Origin: Dehalococcoidia bacterium
GTDB lineage: Bacteria > Chloroflexota > Dehalococcoidia > Dehalococcoidales > Fen-1064
Assembly (NCBI GenBank): GCA_011170375.1
Contig: DUEV01000003.1
Span: 1 to 46,342 of the forward strand
Reading direction: 5' to 3'
DNA: 46,342 nt
A model generated the notes under the pieces. That model made no database searches and was not told where the DNA came from. It worked only from the letters and a program-made list of their open reading frames with translations. Shown one piece after another: positions 16,016 to 24,537 of the stretch; positions within the stretch are counted from its first letter, which is position 1; each line of letters starts with the position of its first letter. The position numbers were made by a program, and so were the translations under genes.

Positions 16016-16867
16016 CTACTTGAAGAAAGTAGCCTCCTCCAGTCGGCGCTTCGCCGTCTGGATAGTCTCACCCCGGGCAAGCGCCTTCAAGACATGCTCT
16101 TTGCCCAGTAATGCCGCACCAATCGCCCCGCTGAGCAACGGCTCCTCTGGAACAAGTACCGGGCACCTGAGGTTCTCCTCCAGAGCCTTGACAACTCCAA
16201 CGTTCTTGGCGACACCCCCGGTAAAGACCACATCCGGCTCTACCTTCAGTCTGTTAACCATCCGGGCCGTGCGGCCAGCAATGGCATCATGAAGCCCGGC
16301 AATGACATCCTCCAGAGGCACATCATCAGACAGGTAGTTGATTACCTCCTGCTGGGCAAAGACGGTGCACGTGCTGCTGACCGATACCTTCTTAGTGGAC
16401 CGTAGGGAGATGTCCCCCAGGTCCTCCACCTTAAGACCAAGAGAGGCAGAAATAACCTCGAGAAACCTGCCCGTCCCGGCAGCACACTTATCGCTCATTA
16501 CGAAATCAAGCAGTTTGCCGTCCCGTATCTTAAGCCCCTTGGCGTCCTGACCCCCGATATCGATGGCAAGACGGACGTTTGGGAAGAAACTGGCCACCCC
16601 TCTGGCGTGACAGGATAGCTCAGTAATCTGGCGGTCGGCAAAGGGAACGTTTATCCGGCCATAGCCGGTAGCCATCACGAAGGCTATGTCATCAATGGAG
16701 AGGCTGGCCTTGCTCAACGCCTCCTCCATCACCTTGTTTGCCAGGCGCCGGTGCTCGGCACCGGTATGGTAAATAACTGAGGACTCAATCTGCTCGTCAT
16801 CGTCCATAATGACGATTTTAGTCATAGTCGACCCAAGGTCAATGCCGGCGAAATGGATACGAACCAC
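16016..16867 (-). CDS. acyl-CoA dehydratase/benzoyl-CoA reductase activator ATPase, subunit 1
   Basis: This 283-residue ASKHA ATPase is homologous to, but clearly different from, the following gene. It has AGIDLGSTMTK at the N-terminus, AIDIGGQDAKG in the middle, and cluster ligands C128 (DKCAAGTGRF) and C167 (STCTVF), again 39 residues apart. The length equals that of BcrD-type subunits. Together with the next gene it may form a heterodimeric electron activator for the two core subunits encoded just upstream (38 nt gap). A single homodimeric use of each protein is also possible. Confidence 0.88.
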   Translation of the reverse strand: MVRIHFAGIDLGSTMTKIVIMDDDEQIESSVIYHTGAEHRRLANKVMEEALSKASLSIDDIAFVMATGYGRINVPFADRQITELSCHARGVASFFPNVRLAIDIGGQDAKGLKIRDGKLLDFVMSDKCAAGTGRFLEVISASLGLKVEDLGDISLRSTKKVSVSSTCTVFAQQEVINYLSDDVPLEDVIAGLHDAIAGRTARMVNRLKVEPDVVFTGGVAKNVGVVKALEENLRCPVLVPEEPLLSGAIGAALLGKEHVLKALARGETIQTAKRRLEEATFFK

Positions 16868-16905
16868 CCCCTCTCTGAGTTAGCGCAAGGGGATTATGCC
16901 AGGTA

Positions 16906-18075
16906 TTAGCTGATAATCTCAAGGAACCCCTGCACCCTTGTCCTCAAGGGAGCCAGGGCCCCCTCAGTGTAATCATGTTCCAGATAGATGCTCGGTATAC
17001 CCACGCTATCGAGATAGTCCCGCACACCAGCGACCTCGTAGCCGTGAGTATCACAGTACCGGACCGACTCCATGATAACCCCGTTAGCCTTCCAATCACG
17101 AGCATAGTCAGTCAGGTAGCTAAAGCGGAACTCCAGGTCCTTCATATAATCCTTGTGGACATCGTAATAGTCCCTCACCCTGAAGGTACGGGGACACTTT
17201 ACATCTATCAGATAATGCTGGGCCAGCCCGTCCATCAAATCACTTGTTATCTCGACATCACTGAAGTAGGGACGGCTGCCAACGCAGGTATCATCCATGA
17301 CGATATTAGCATCCAGACCCTCAATCATCTCCGGCAGAGCCGTGTCATCGAGGATGCTACCCCAGACCAGCAGCCGGGCCGATTTTATTTGCGGGCCGTC
17401 ACTACGTTCCTTGACTTCGTTAATAACCTCGCGGAGCAACTCATTACCTTCATCCACCGGAATGCTCTCAATCACCTTGATTACCCGAATGGTCTCCACA
17501 CCGGATATCAACGGAGGGTCTTGCTTCTTCAGTTCGTAAAGCTCACGAACCAGTGCCCGCTGCTCATTGTGTACACGAATTGCCTCTTTGAGCTTTCCTG
17601 TCGTCATTTCCTGACCGGCAAACCCCTCCAGGGCCTTCTGGTATTCCGGCAGCAAGCCCCTCTCCTGCACCAAAGAAGTATCATGAAGGGTGTGTGGAGT
17701 ATCAATATGGTGAAAGAAGGGTGTCTTGACAGCATAGTTCCAGATGCCACTCAGGCTCGAACCCACATCGCAGATATGGGAGGTAACGATACCATCCAGA
17801 AAGCTATACCTCTCCTTAAGGCCAAGGTCGAGGCAGCTCCTCAGAAATGCACAGTTAACCGTTGGCATATAAGCATCCGCCTTGGTTATGGGCTCCCGCA
17901 TATCACCAAATATGCGGTAGGGGACAATGTCCAGAGCCGTCATCATCTCCGGTACGGGGTAGATACAGAGATACCCCATTATCTTTTTACCTTGCTTCTG
18001 TAACTCAAGGACACGATGCGAACGGTCTTGATATATTTCCTGCGCCCGCAGAAGACCCTTGCTCGGTTCGGTCAT
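16906..18075 (-). CDS. 2-hydroxyacyl-CoA dehydratase / benzoyl-CoA reductase subunit (BcrC/BzdN/HgdB-like)
   Basis: This 389-residue protein is the shorter core subunit of the HgdB/BcrBC family. Conserved spots include GYLCIYPVPEMMTALDIVPY near residue 35, NCAFLRSCLDL, the SHICDVG Cys and a DDTCVGSR segment, the usual ligand region for the core [4Fe-4S] cluster. The length is like BcrC (about 380) rather than the longer partner. It probably pairs with the product of the preceding gene (37 nt gap). The reaction could be ATP-driven reduction of an aromatic acyl-CoA or dehydration of a 2-hydroxyacyl-CoA; sequence reading alone does not settle which. Confidence 0.82.
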   Translation of the reverse strand: MTEPSKGLLRAQEIYQDRSHRVLELQKQGKKIMGYLCIYPVPEMMTALDIVPYRIFGDMREPITKADAYMPTVNCAFLRSCLDLGLKERYSFLDGIVTSHICDVGSSLSGIWNYAVKTPFFHHIDTPHTLHDTSLVQERGLLPEYQKALEGFAGQEMTTGKLKEAIRVHNEQRALVRELYELKKQDPPLISGVETIRVIKVIESIPVDEGNELLREVINEVKERSDGPQIKSARLLVWGSILDDTALPEMIEGLDANIVMDDTCVGSRPYFSDVEITSDLMDGLAQHYLIDVKCPRTFRVRDYYDVHKDYMKDLEFRFSYLTDYARDWKANGVIMESVRYCDTHGYEVAGVRDYLDSVGIPSIYLEHDYTEGALAPLRTRVQGFLEIIS

Positions 18076-18112
18076 AATATTAAACTTCCTCCTTGCACTG
18101 CACTCTATCGGT

Positions 18113-19486
18113 CTACCAGGGCATTCCCAGTTCTTTTCTGACCTTGCGGTAATGTTCCATTGTCTCCTCGAAGGTCTCTGCGTTTCTCAGGGTTTCAGCT
18201 GGATTAAACGCACCTATGTCGATGATATCCCCTTCGATAACCAGCGACGGTACTTTAAGAACATCAAGTAGTCTTTGCTGCTGTAAGTTCAGCCCTGATG
18301 ACATCGCCCGACAGGTCAGCAAAACATGAAGAACAACCCCGTCCACCTGATAATCACGGGCACGTCTCATGCCCATACGACGTGATGTGCCGTCGCATAG
18401 TATCTCATCGATAATCAATCCCGCCTCTTCGGTTCCGTACTCCTCCTCGAGGCTTTCCTCCAGACTACGGTAGTTCCTTCTCACGTAACGCTCTATCGGC
18501 TCACTGTACTGGCTCAGGTCAATATGCACCGGCCGGTATGGACTGTAGACGGACTCAATCACGAAGTTCCAGCCGCGCTCGGCGAGCTGGTCAAGGAATC
18601 CCAGGCTATGCCACGGTGGCAGTCCCTCAAACAAGAGGCGGTATTTCTCTTCCCTGTTAATACCAGCGACGCCGTTGTCTACCCGTTCCTTGACTTCATC
18701 ATACATGCGCTCGAATCCCTTGGTGATAACCTCTGGGTCGGCAGCACCCCGAAACAGGGCGGCTGTCACGGCACTCCAGAAATCGCGGGAGTGCATCGGT
18801 CCGGGCCTGGCCTTACGTAGCTCGTTGATCTCCCAACGCCATCGGTTTATCTCTTGTGTGCCACCCCCGGTGAATTCCAGGGCATCCCAGTCCATCTTCT
18901 TACCCAGCAATTTCTCCAGAAATGCGATAAATGCCTTTAGCTCACTTATCATAAAATTGACGTTCCGCTCATAGGCACCTTCGATCAGCCTCTCCCTCAA
19001 TCCGGGGCTAGGTTGTTCAATTGTCCAGACCGGAGCGTCAAAGAAGCGACCGAGTGACTGAAACCACTTGAACCGGGCATCGCAAACGGCACCCGAAGCT
19101 ACCAGTACGGTCGGCTTGGGCATCCCTCCAGACGGGGCTTCCGGTGGTATCTCCCCACCCAACTCGATCATCCGGGACGAATAACCCACGCAGGTCCTGG
19201 CGTAGCCACATAGATGAGTCGGGTAGCCCTCCGCTTCGGCGCGTTCGAGAAACGGCATAGCCATTCCCTGGGCAGCACACAGGCTGCTGTAGTTTTCCGG
19301 ATAGACCGTCTTGACACCCATAGCGTTGAGGATGGGATTGGCCCAGCCCTCGAGCATCACCCACGCAACGGGCTTCCCCTCTTCACTGGCCTCGACCCCG
19401 CTCTCATACATTTTGTCGACCTCTGCCCGAAGGGCATACATCGACTTCAACCTATTAAGTGCTCTGGGTTTAGCTTCCGTTGTCAT
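18113..19486 (-). CDS. 2-hydroxyacyl-CoA dehydratase / benzoyl-CoA reductase subunit (BcrB/BzdO-like)
   Basis: This 457-residue protein is the longer core subunit of the same family, in length like BcrB/BzdO. It has the substrate-side segment WANPILNAMGVKTVYPE, Cys residues in SSLCAAQ, HLCGYARTCVG and GAVCDARF, and the ending EGDIIDIGAFNPAET common to the family. A TTG codon at 19501 would overlap the GGAGG site; the ATG at 19486, 8 nt behind that site, is the start. It follows the CoA-transferase by 31 nt, which suggests that its substrate is made into a CoA ester by that enzyme. Confidence 0.82.
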   Translation of the reverse strand: MTTEAKPRALNRLKSMYALRAEVDKMYESGVEASEEGKPVAWVMLEGWANPILNAMGVKTVYPENYSSLCAAQGMAMPFLERAEAEGYPTHLCGYARTCVGYSSRMIELGGEIPPEAPSGGMPKPTVLVASGAVCDARFKWFQSLGRFFDAPVWTIEQPSPGLRERLIEGAYERNVNFMISELKAFIAFLEKLLGKKMDWDALEFTGGGTQEINRWRWEINELRKARPGPMHSRDFWSAVTAALFRGAADPEVITKGFERMYDEVKERVDNGVAGINREEKYRLLFEGLPPWHSLGFLDQLAERGWNFVIESVYSPYRPVHIDLSQYSEPIERYVRRNYRSLEESLEEEYGTEEAGLIIDEILCDGTSRRMGMRRARDYQVDGVVLHVLLTCRAMSSGLNLQQQRLLDVLKVPSLVIEGDIIDIGAFNPAETLRNAETFEETMEHYRKVRKELGMPW

Positions 19487-19517
19487 CTTACATTCCTCCA
19501 AACACGACTCTACTTAT

Positions 19518-20732
19518 TTATATAACTTCCTTGTCCCGAAGCTCGGCAATGTCTTCCCAGGTGTAGCCACCCATCTCGATGAGTACCTCTTCGGTATGCT
19601 GACCGCACTCAGGAGCTTCCGGAACAACCCGGCCTGGGGTCTTGCTCAATTCAACGGGTAGACCACGCACTTTCACTTTGCCGAGGACTTCATGCTCACA
19701 CTCGACAATGTAGTCGTTGGCGATGACTTGCGGGTCTTCACGCAGGTCATGGATAGTCTGCAACGGGGTGCAGATAACGTCGCCGGTACCCTTGAGGATC
19801 TTCATCCATTCGTCGACCGTTTTGGTGATGAAAATCTCGTCCATGGTGTTAATTAGTTCCTCACTGTTCTCCCGTCTCTTATCAGCATCCTCAAACCTGG
19901 GGTCACTCATCAAATGCTCGATACCCATAGCCTTACAGACTATCGGCCACTGCCTATCCGGCTGGAGCATACCGAGCACAATCCACCGACCATCGGCGCA
20001 CGGGTAGTAGTTCCACAATGGATTACCAGCCTGCTTGCGTGTCAGCTTCTTACGAGGCTCCGGATTCAGGTACAGGCCAATGCCAATGGTCAGACCCTGT
20101 AAGGCCATCATGCTCCCCAGGTGGGAGACATCCACTTTCTGGCCCACACCTAACCTCTCCTTTACCAGCAAGGCCATCAATATCCCATAGGAGGTCATAA
20201 CCGCCCCCATCTGGTCAGCCAGACCTCCACCTACTGGTAAATTTGGATCGCCAGCGATACTAGTAGCAGTAGTAATACCTGACCTTGCCAAACCAATCAT
20301 GTCAAAGGCCGGTTCTTTCGCCTCTGGTCCCCTCGGCCCGTAGCCTGATGCAGCCGCGTAGATAATATCAGGATTATGCTGCCGAAGAGTCTCATAGTCG
20401 AGTTTCAGCTTCTCCGGGACACCCTGGCGGAAATTATGCACGAAAACATCGGCCTTCTTGACAAGGCGATATATTATTTCTTTGCCTTCCGGCTTGAGAA
20501 GGTCAATGGCCAGGCTCTTCTTACCACGGTTGTTGGTCTCAAAATAGGCGGTCCTGCCGGCAGGTAATTCACCGATGGTGGGAAAGGTCAAGCCCCGCCC
20601 GGCATCACCGGTGAGGCGGTTTTCAATATGGATAACCTCCGCCCCAAATTCCGCCAGCATTGCGGTGGCTACCGTCCCCATCTGCCACTGAGTCCAGTCG
20701 AGTACCTTGATGCCTTCTAAAGGTCCAGCCAT
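19518..20732 (-). CDS. CaiB/BaiF family (class III) CoA-transferase
   Basis: This protein of about 404 residues is a class III CoA-transferase. It opens with AGPLEGIKVLDWTQWQMGT, the standard start of the family, followed by GAEVIHIENRLTGD and the LDLLKPEGKEI and VHNFRQGVPEKL segments, with the likely catalytic Asp in AFDMIGLARSG. It moves CoA between acids, forming a CoA ester for the downstream enzymes. ATG codons at 20792, 20747 and 20738 are also in frame; I chose 20732 because GGGGG lies 8 nt upstream and the family starts there. It is first in the minus-strand operon ending at 15224. Confidence 0.85.
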   Translation of the reverse strand: MAGPLEGIKVLDWTQWQMGTVATAMLAEFGAEVIHIENRLTGDAGRGLTFPTIGELPAGRTAYFETNNRGKKSLAIDLLKPEGKEIIYRLVKKADVFVHNFRQGVPEKLKLDYETLRQHNPDIIYAAASGYGPRGPEAKEPAFDMIGLARSGITTATSIAGDPNLPVGGGLADQMGAVMTSYGILMALLVKERLGVGQKVDVSHLGSMMALQGLTIGIGLYLNPEPRKKLTRKQAGNPLWNYYPCADGRWIVLGMLQPDRQWPIVCKAMGIEHLMSDPRFEDADKRRENSEELINTMDEIFITKTVDEWMKILKGTGDVICTPLQTIHDLREDPQVIANDYIVECEHEVLGKVKVRGLPVELSKTPGRVVPEAPECGQHTEEVLIEMGGYTWEDIAELRDKEVI

Positions 20733-20879
20733 ATTCATCCCCCACATACTTAATAGCTGCTCTTTTGTCTTATTGGAAAACCGCCCCGGCATAAGAGGTC
20801 TTCTCCACCATTATAGCAGCAAGATAAAAACACCGCCATCGGGCTCAGAGGAGGAGGCATGAATCACAGCAGGCTGACG

Positions 20880-21851
20880 CTACCGCGCCAGCACGTTTAC
20901 GAGATTCAGTAATTCCTGGTCCAGCGGCTTCTTGCTGGTATCTACCTCAGACAACGGCGTTGTCGTTACCTTACCGTTCATTAGACCAATCAGTACGCCG
21001 TACTTACCCTGAGCAAGACACTCCGTAGCAGCCGCTCCGAAACGCGTTGCCAGCAACCGGTCGTGAGCCCCGGGTGCACCACCCCTCTGAACGTATCCCA
21101 GAATGGTTATTCTCAGCTCGAATCCAACCTGTGCCCGGTGTTCAGCGAAGTAGCGCTCCAGCTCTTCGGCATTATACTTAGCGCCCTCAGCCACCACCAG
21201 CATAGCATGCGTTTTGCCCCGGTCGTAGGCACTCCGAATGGCGGTAGCCAGGTCCTCCGGATCAGTCTCCAACTCCGGTACGACTATATACTCAGCCCCA
21301 CCAGCTATCCCTGCCGCCAGTGCCAAGTGACCAGTATCACGCCCCATTACCTCAACAGCAAAAGCCCGGTGATGTGAAGATGCTGTAACCTTTAGACGGT
21401 CGATTGCCACCAGGGCAATATCAAGAGCCGTATCTACACCGATGGATATATCCGTACCGTAGAGGTCATTGTCAATCGTCGAGGCAATACCCACCACGGG
21501 AAAACCCATTTGAGATAATGCGTAAGCACCCTTTTGAGAACCATTACCTCCGATTACCACCAGTGCCTCAATCTGGTGATTATCAAGCATCCGTAGTGCT
21601 TTCTGCCTTCCCTCCTCGGTCATGAATTCAGGACTGCGAGCACTGCCTAGCATGGTACCACCCCGCTGAATGATACCGCCGACATTTCTTGCCCCCAAGG
21701 GCACCGCGTCTCCATCTATAAGACCGGAATATCCGTGCCGGATACCATATACCTCCCAGCCTTTGCCTATCCCGGTGCGCACCACTGCCCGGATAGCAGC
21801 ATTCATACCAGGAGCGTCACCCCCGCTGGTTAGTACCCCGATTCTCTTCAC
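20880..21851 (-). CDS. pfkA: 6-phosphofructokinase
   Basis: This 323-residue phosphofructokinase has TSGGDAPGMNAAIRAV at the nucleotide site, the catalytic STIDNDLYGTD loop, the MGRDTGHLAL segment, and a C-terminal RITILGYVQRGG. The residue equal to E. coli Asp103 is Asn103 (GGNGS), with Gly after it, the ATP-type rather than the PPi-type residue. The enzyme makes fructose 1,6-bisphosphate in glycolysis. The open frame reaches back to 21917, but the GTG at 21851 has GGAGGGAG about 6 nt upstream and matches the family start (VKRIGVLTSGGD). It is transcribed alone. Confidence 0.9.
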   Translation of the reverse strand: MKRIGVLTSGGDAPGMNAAIRAVVRTGIGKGWEVYGIRHGYSGLIDGDAVPLGARNVGGIIQRGGTMLGSARSPEFMTEEGRQKALRMLDNHQIEALVVIGGNGSQKGAYALSQMGFPVVGIASTIDNDLYGTDISIGVDTALDIALVAIDRLKVTASSHHRAFAVEVMGRDTGHLALAAGIAGGAEYIVVPELETDPEDLATAIRSAYDRGKTHAMLVVAEGAKYNAEELERYFAEHRAQVGFELRITILGYVQRGGAPGAHDRLLATRFGAAATECLAQGKYGVLIGLMNGKVTTTPLSEVDTSKKPLDQELLNLVNVLAR

Positions 21852-22019
21852 GACATCTCCCTCCACGAACAGTCTACTGCCCCCTAGTTTAAATAAACAA
21901 GGATTCCTTTTCAACAATTATCTGGCAGTCAGCCGTAAACCATTTGGTGTTCAACTCATCATTATTGTATCATTGGTAAGTCCCATGAAGTATTATCATA
22001 ACTGTAAAAGGAGAAACTC

Positions 22020-23747
22020 GTGAGTAAATCTATTCGTGTTGACCGAGATGTCCCGATGAAGATGAGGGACGGTGTAACACTACGGGCCGATATTTTCCGG
22101 CCGGATGATAATGAAAAACACCCGGCTGTCGTGGTGCGCACTCCGTATGACAAAAGGCCTTCGTCCCGCAGTGACTTTTTTTCACCGATTGAAGCGGCTT
22201 TTGCCGGATACGCCGTGGTAATCCAAGATATCAGGGGCAGATTTGCCTCGGAAGGAGAGTGGGCTGCCGCGTCATCGGAAGGGCCGGATGGGTATGACAC
22301 CATAGAAAACATAGCCGCTGAATCATGGTGTGATGGCAACGTCGGCATGGCCGGTGCCTCATATCTCGGACGCAATCAGTGGCAGGCCGCGTTGGAAAAT
22401 CCTCCCCACCTGAAAGCCATCGCCCCACATGTTATCGGGGCTGGGAGGCTGGGTGAGTCCAGGCGGGCTGGCATGATAGGCCTGGAAGGGGCTGTCAGCT
22501 GGTCAGGGGCAATGGCCTTTGATACCCTCAACAAGATGGCCCGACAGGGTAAAGACGTGAGGCAGATGCTCAATACCGTCAGACATGCCCTGGACAATAT
22601 CGAGGAGACATGTGAGTTCCTGCCGATAAAAGACTTGCCGTTCCTGCAGGTTGAGGGGCTCAGGGAAGGTTTTATGAGGCGCCTCAGCGATGCCGACCTT
22701 GCGGGAATAGAGTCCGAGGAAGATATATGGTGGCCCTATGAGAAAGTTCACGCAGCCTGCATGCACTCCGCCGGCTGGTATGATATGAGTCCGGGAGACC
22801 AGTTTAGAAATTTCCACGGCATGAAGGAAAAAGGCGGCTCGCCGGTTGCCCGCGAAGGGCAGCATGTCTTCCTGGGGCCATGGCTTCATGGGTCCAGGCT
22901 CCACAACTTAGTAGGCGGGATGAATTTCGGCCGGTTTGCCACCGCCGGTGGTTCCTTTGCCACCGCCAGGCATATTGCTTTCTTCGATAAATACATGAGG
23001 GGCATTGAGAGCCCCTACCTGGTACCGATACGCTACTTTGTCATGGGAAGGAACAGATGGAAGAACGCCGATACATGGCCCCTGCCCGAGACCGAATGGC
23101 AGCGTTTCTATCTCCACAGTCGGGGGCATGCTAATTCTCTGACCGGTGACGGTGTATTAAGCAGAGAGGAGCCGGGGGCGGAATCACCGGATATCTACGT
23201 TTACAATCCCCATTTCCCGGTACCATCAAGGGGCGGGCGAATCAATCCGGATATGAACATACCGGCGGGACCACTTGACCAGACAGTCATCGAGGCCCGT
23301 AATGACGTGCTTTGCTACACAACACCCGAGCTAACACAGGAACTCGAGGTAACTGGTCCGCTGATGCTCCATCTCTTCGCCTCAACCTCTACCAAAGACA
23401 CCGACTTTCATGTAAAAATGGTAGACATTTACCCGAATGGCAGGGCAATCAACGTGGCGGAGGGCTGTATCCGGGCCAGGTATCGAAAGTCAATCCTCAA
23501 ACCGGAAATGGTAACGCCGGGTGAAATCTACGAGTACCTGATAGACATGTCCTCGACCAGTATTGCCTTTGGCAAGGGACACCGGATTCGCCTCCATATT
23601 GCCGGCAGCGATTTCCCCCGGTTCGACCGCAATATGAACACCGGCAATGCTTTCGGGGAAGACACCGAGGGTATCCCATCAATGGAAACGATATATCACC
23701 AGGCAGACCATGCCTCATATATCGATTTGCCAGTAATTCCTTATTAA
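22020..23747 (+). CDS. CocE/NonD-family hydrolase (X-Pro dipeptidyl-peptidase fold)
   Basis: This 575-residue alpha/beta-hydrolase of the CocE/NonD family starts at GTG with AAAGGAG 5 nt upstream. The nucleophile is Ser114 in GMAGASYLGRNQ, the GxSYxG elbow of the family. The N-terminal RDGVTLRADIFRPDD and the later DTDFHVKMVDIYPNGRAINV and SSTSIAFGKGHRIRLHIAGS of the C-terminal jelly roll are typical. No signal peptide is visible. Family members cleave esters or acyl groups, such as cocaine, glutaryl-7-ACA and peptides; the substrate here is unknown. It is the first gene of a three-gene unit with an enoyl-CoA hydratase and an amidohydrolase-like protein. Confidence 0.87.
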   Translation: MSKSIRVDRDVPMKMRDGVTLRADIFRPDDNEKHPAVVVRTPYDKRPSSRSDFFSPIEAAFAGYAVVIQDIRGRFASEGEWAAASSEGPDGYDTIENIAAESWCDGNVGMAGASYLGRNQWQAALENPPHLKAIAPHVIGAGRLGESRRAGMIGLEGAVSWSGAMAFDTLNKMARQGKDVRQMLNTVRHALDNIEETCEFLPIKDLPFLQVEGLREGFMRRLSDADLAGIESEEDIWWPYEKVHAACMHSAGWYDMSPGDQFRNFHGMKEKGGSPVAREGQHVFLGPWLHGSRLHNLVGGMNFGRFATAGGSFATARHIAFFDKYMRGIESPYLVPIRYFVMGRNRWKNADTWPLPETEWQRFYLHSRGHANSLTGDGVLSREEPGAESPDIYVYNPHFPVPSRGGRINPDMNIPAGPLDQTVIEARNDVLCYTTPELTQELEVTGPLMLHLFASTSTKDTDFHVKMVDIYPNGRAINVAEGCIRARYRKSILKPEMVTPGEIYEYLIDMSSTSIAFGKGHRIRLHIAGSDFPRFDRNMNTGNAFGEDTEGIPSMETIYHQADHASYIDLPVIPY

Positions 23748-23759
23748 AGGAGGGCAGGA

Positions 23760-24533
23760 ATGGAGGAGCAGGTACTTCTATACGAAGTCAAAGACGAGAT
23801 TGCCTATATCACCATGAACCGCCCCGACAAGCTCAATGTCGTGAACGGGGAGCTTGCTGACGCCCTGAAGGCAACCTGGAAACGGGTTGAGGAAGACCCC
23901 GGCGTGAAAGTAGCCATCTTAAACGGAGCGGGTAAGGCCTTCTGTGCCGGTGCCGATGTTTCCCCAGGCTCAACCGACCCCAACGTTCCCCATCAGGTGC
24001 ATCAGGGTTATCCCCCGAACGGCACCAAGCTGTTCAAACCGCTGATTGCCGCTATTCACGGATATTGCCTCGGTTCGGGCTATGCCATCGGCATCAGGGG
24101 TTCCGATATTACCATCGCCGCTGAAAGTGCCCAAATCGGCTTCCCTGAGCCAAGGCTCGGCCTGCCGTTAGTGCCAATCGACTACCTCCCACTCATGCCA
24201 TTTAAGATCAGCCTGGAGTTTATGATGCTCGCCTGGAACGAAGGGCAGATAATGAGTGCACAAAGGGCCTACGAAGTGGGGCTGGTCAACAGGGTCGTCC
24301 CCGATTCGGAGCTTATGTCGGAGGCAAACAGGTGGGCAGAAATGTTAAAGATGATTCCGCCACTGTATATCAGGGCCGTAAAATACGGACACTACCGAAA
24401 CGTCAGGATGAAGATGCTTGAGGACGAATGGGACTATATCAACTTTGTCTGGCCCCAGATGGTGAGTGAAGACAGGCAAGAAGGTTTACAGGCCTTTCTT
24501 GAAAAAAGAAAACCCCACTTTAAAGGACGCTGA
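23760..24533 (+). CDS. enoyl-CoA hydratase/isomerase family protein
   Basis: This 257-residue crotonase-fold protein has the first oxyanion loop GKAFCAGADVS and the second HGYCLGSGYAIGI. The segment that usually carries the acid/base glutamates is altered (PRLGLPLVPIDYLPLM), so it may not be a classic hydratase. Crotonases include hydratases, isomerases, hydrolases and ring-cleaving enzymes. AAAGGAGGG lies 6 nt before the ATG. It is 12 nt behind the CocE gene and 4 nt before the next one, so the three are probably translated from one message. Confidence 0.83.
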   Translation: MEEQVLLYEVKDEIAYITMNRPDKLNVVNGELADALKATWKRVEEDPGVKVAILNGAGKAFCAGADVSPGSTDPNVPHQVHQGYPPNGTKLFKPLIAAIHGYCLGSGYAIGIRGSDITIAAESAQIGFPEPRLGLPLVPIDYLPLMPFKISLEFMMLAWNEGQIMSAQRAYEVGLVNRVVPDSELMSEANRWAEMLKMIPPLYIRAVKYGHYRNVRMKMLEDEWDYINFVWPQMVSEDRQEGLQAFLEKRKPHFKGR

Positions 24534-24537
24534 AAAG

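Noticed and set aside
16975-18003. Plus-strand frame of 342 codons
   Set aside because: It lies opposite the BcrC-like gene, whose family motifs are intact; no ribosome site or domain pattern supports it.
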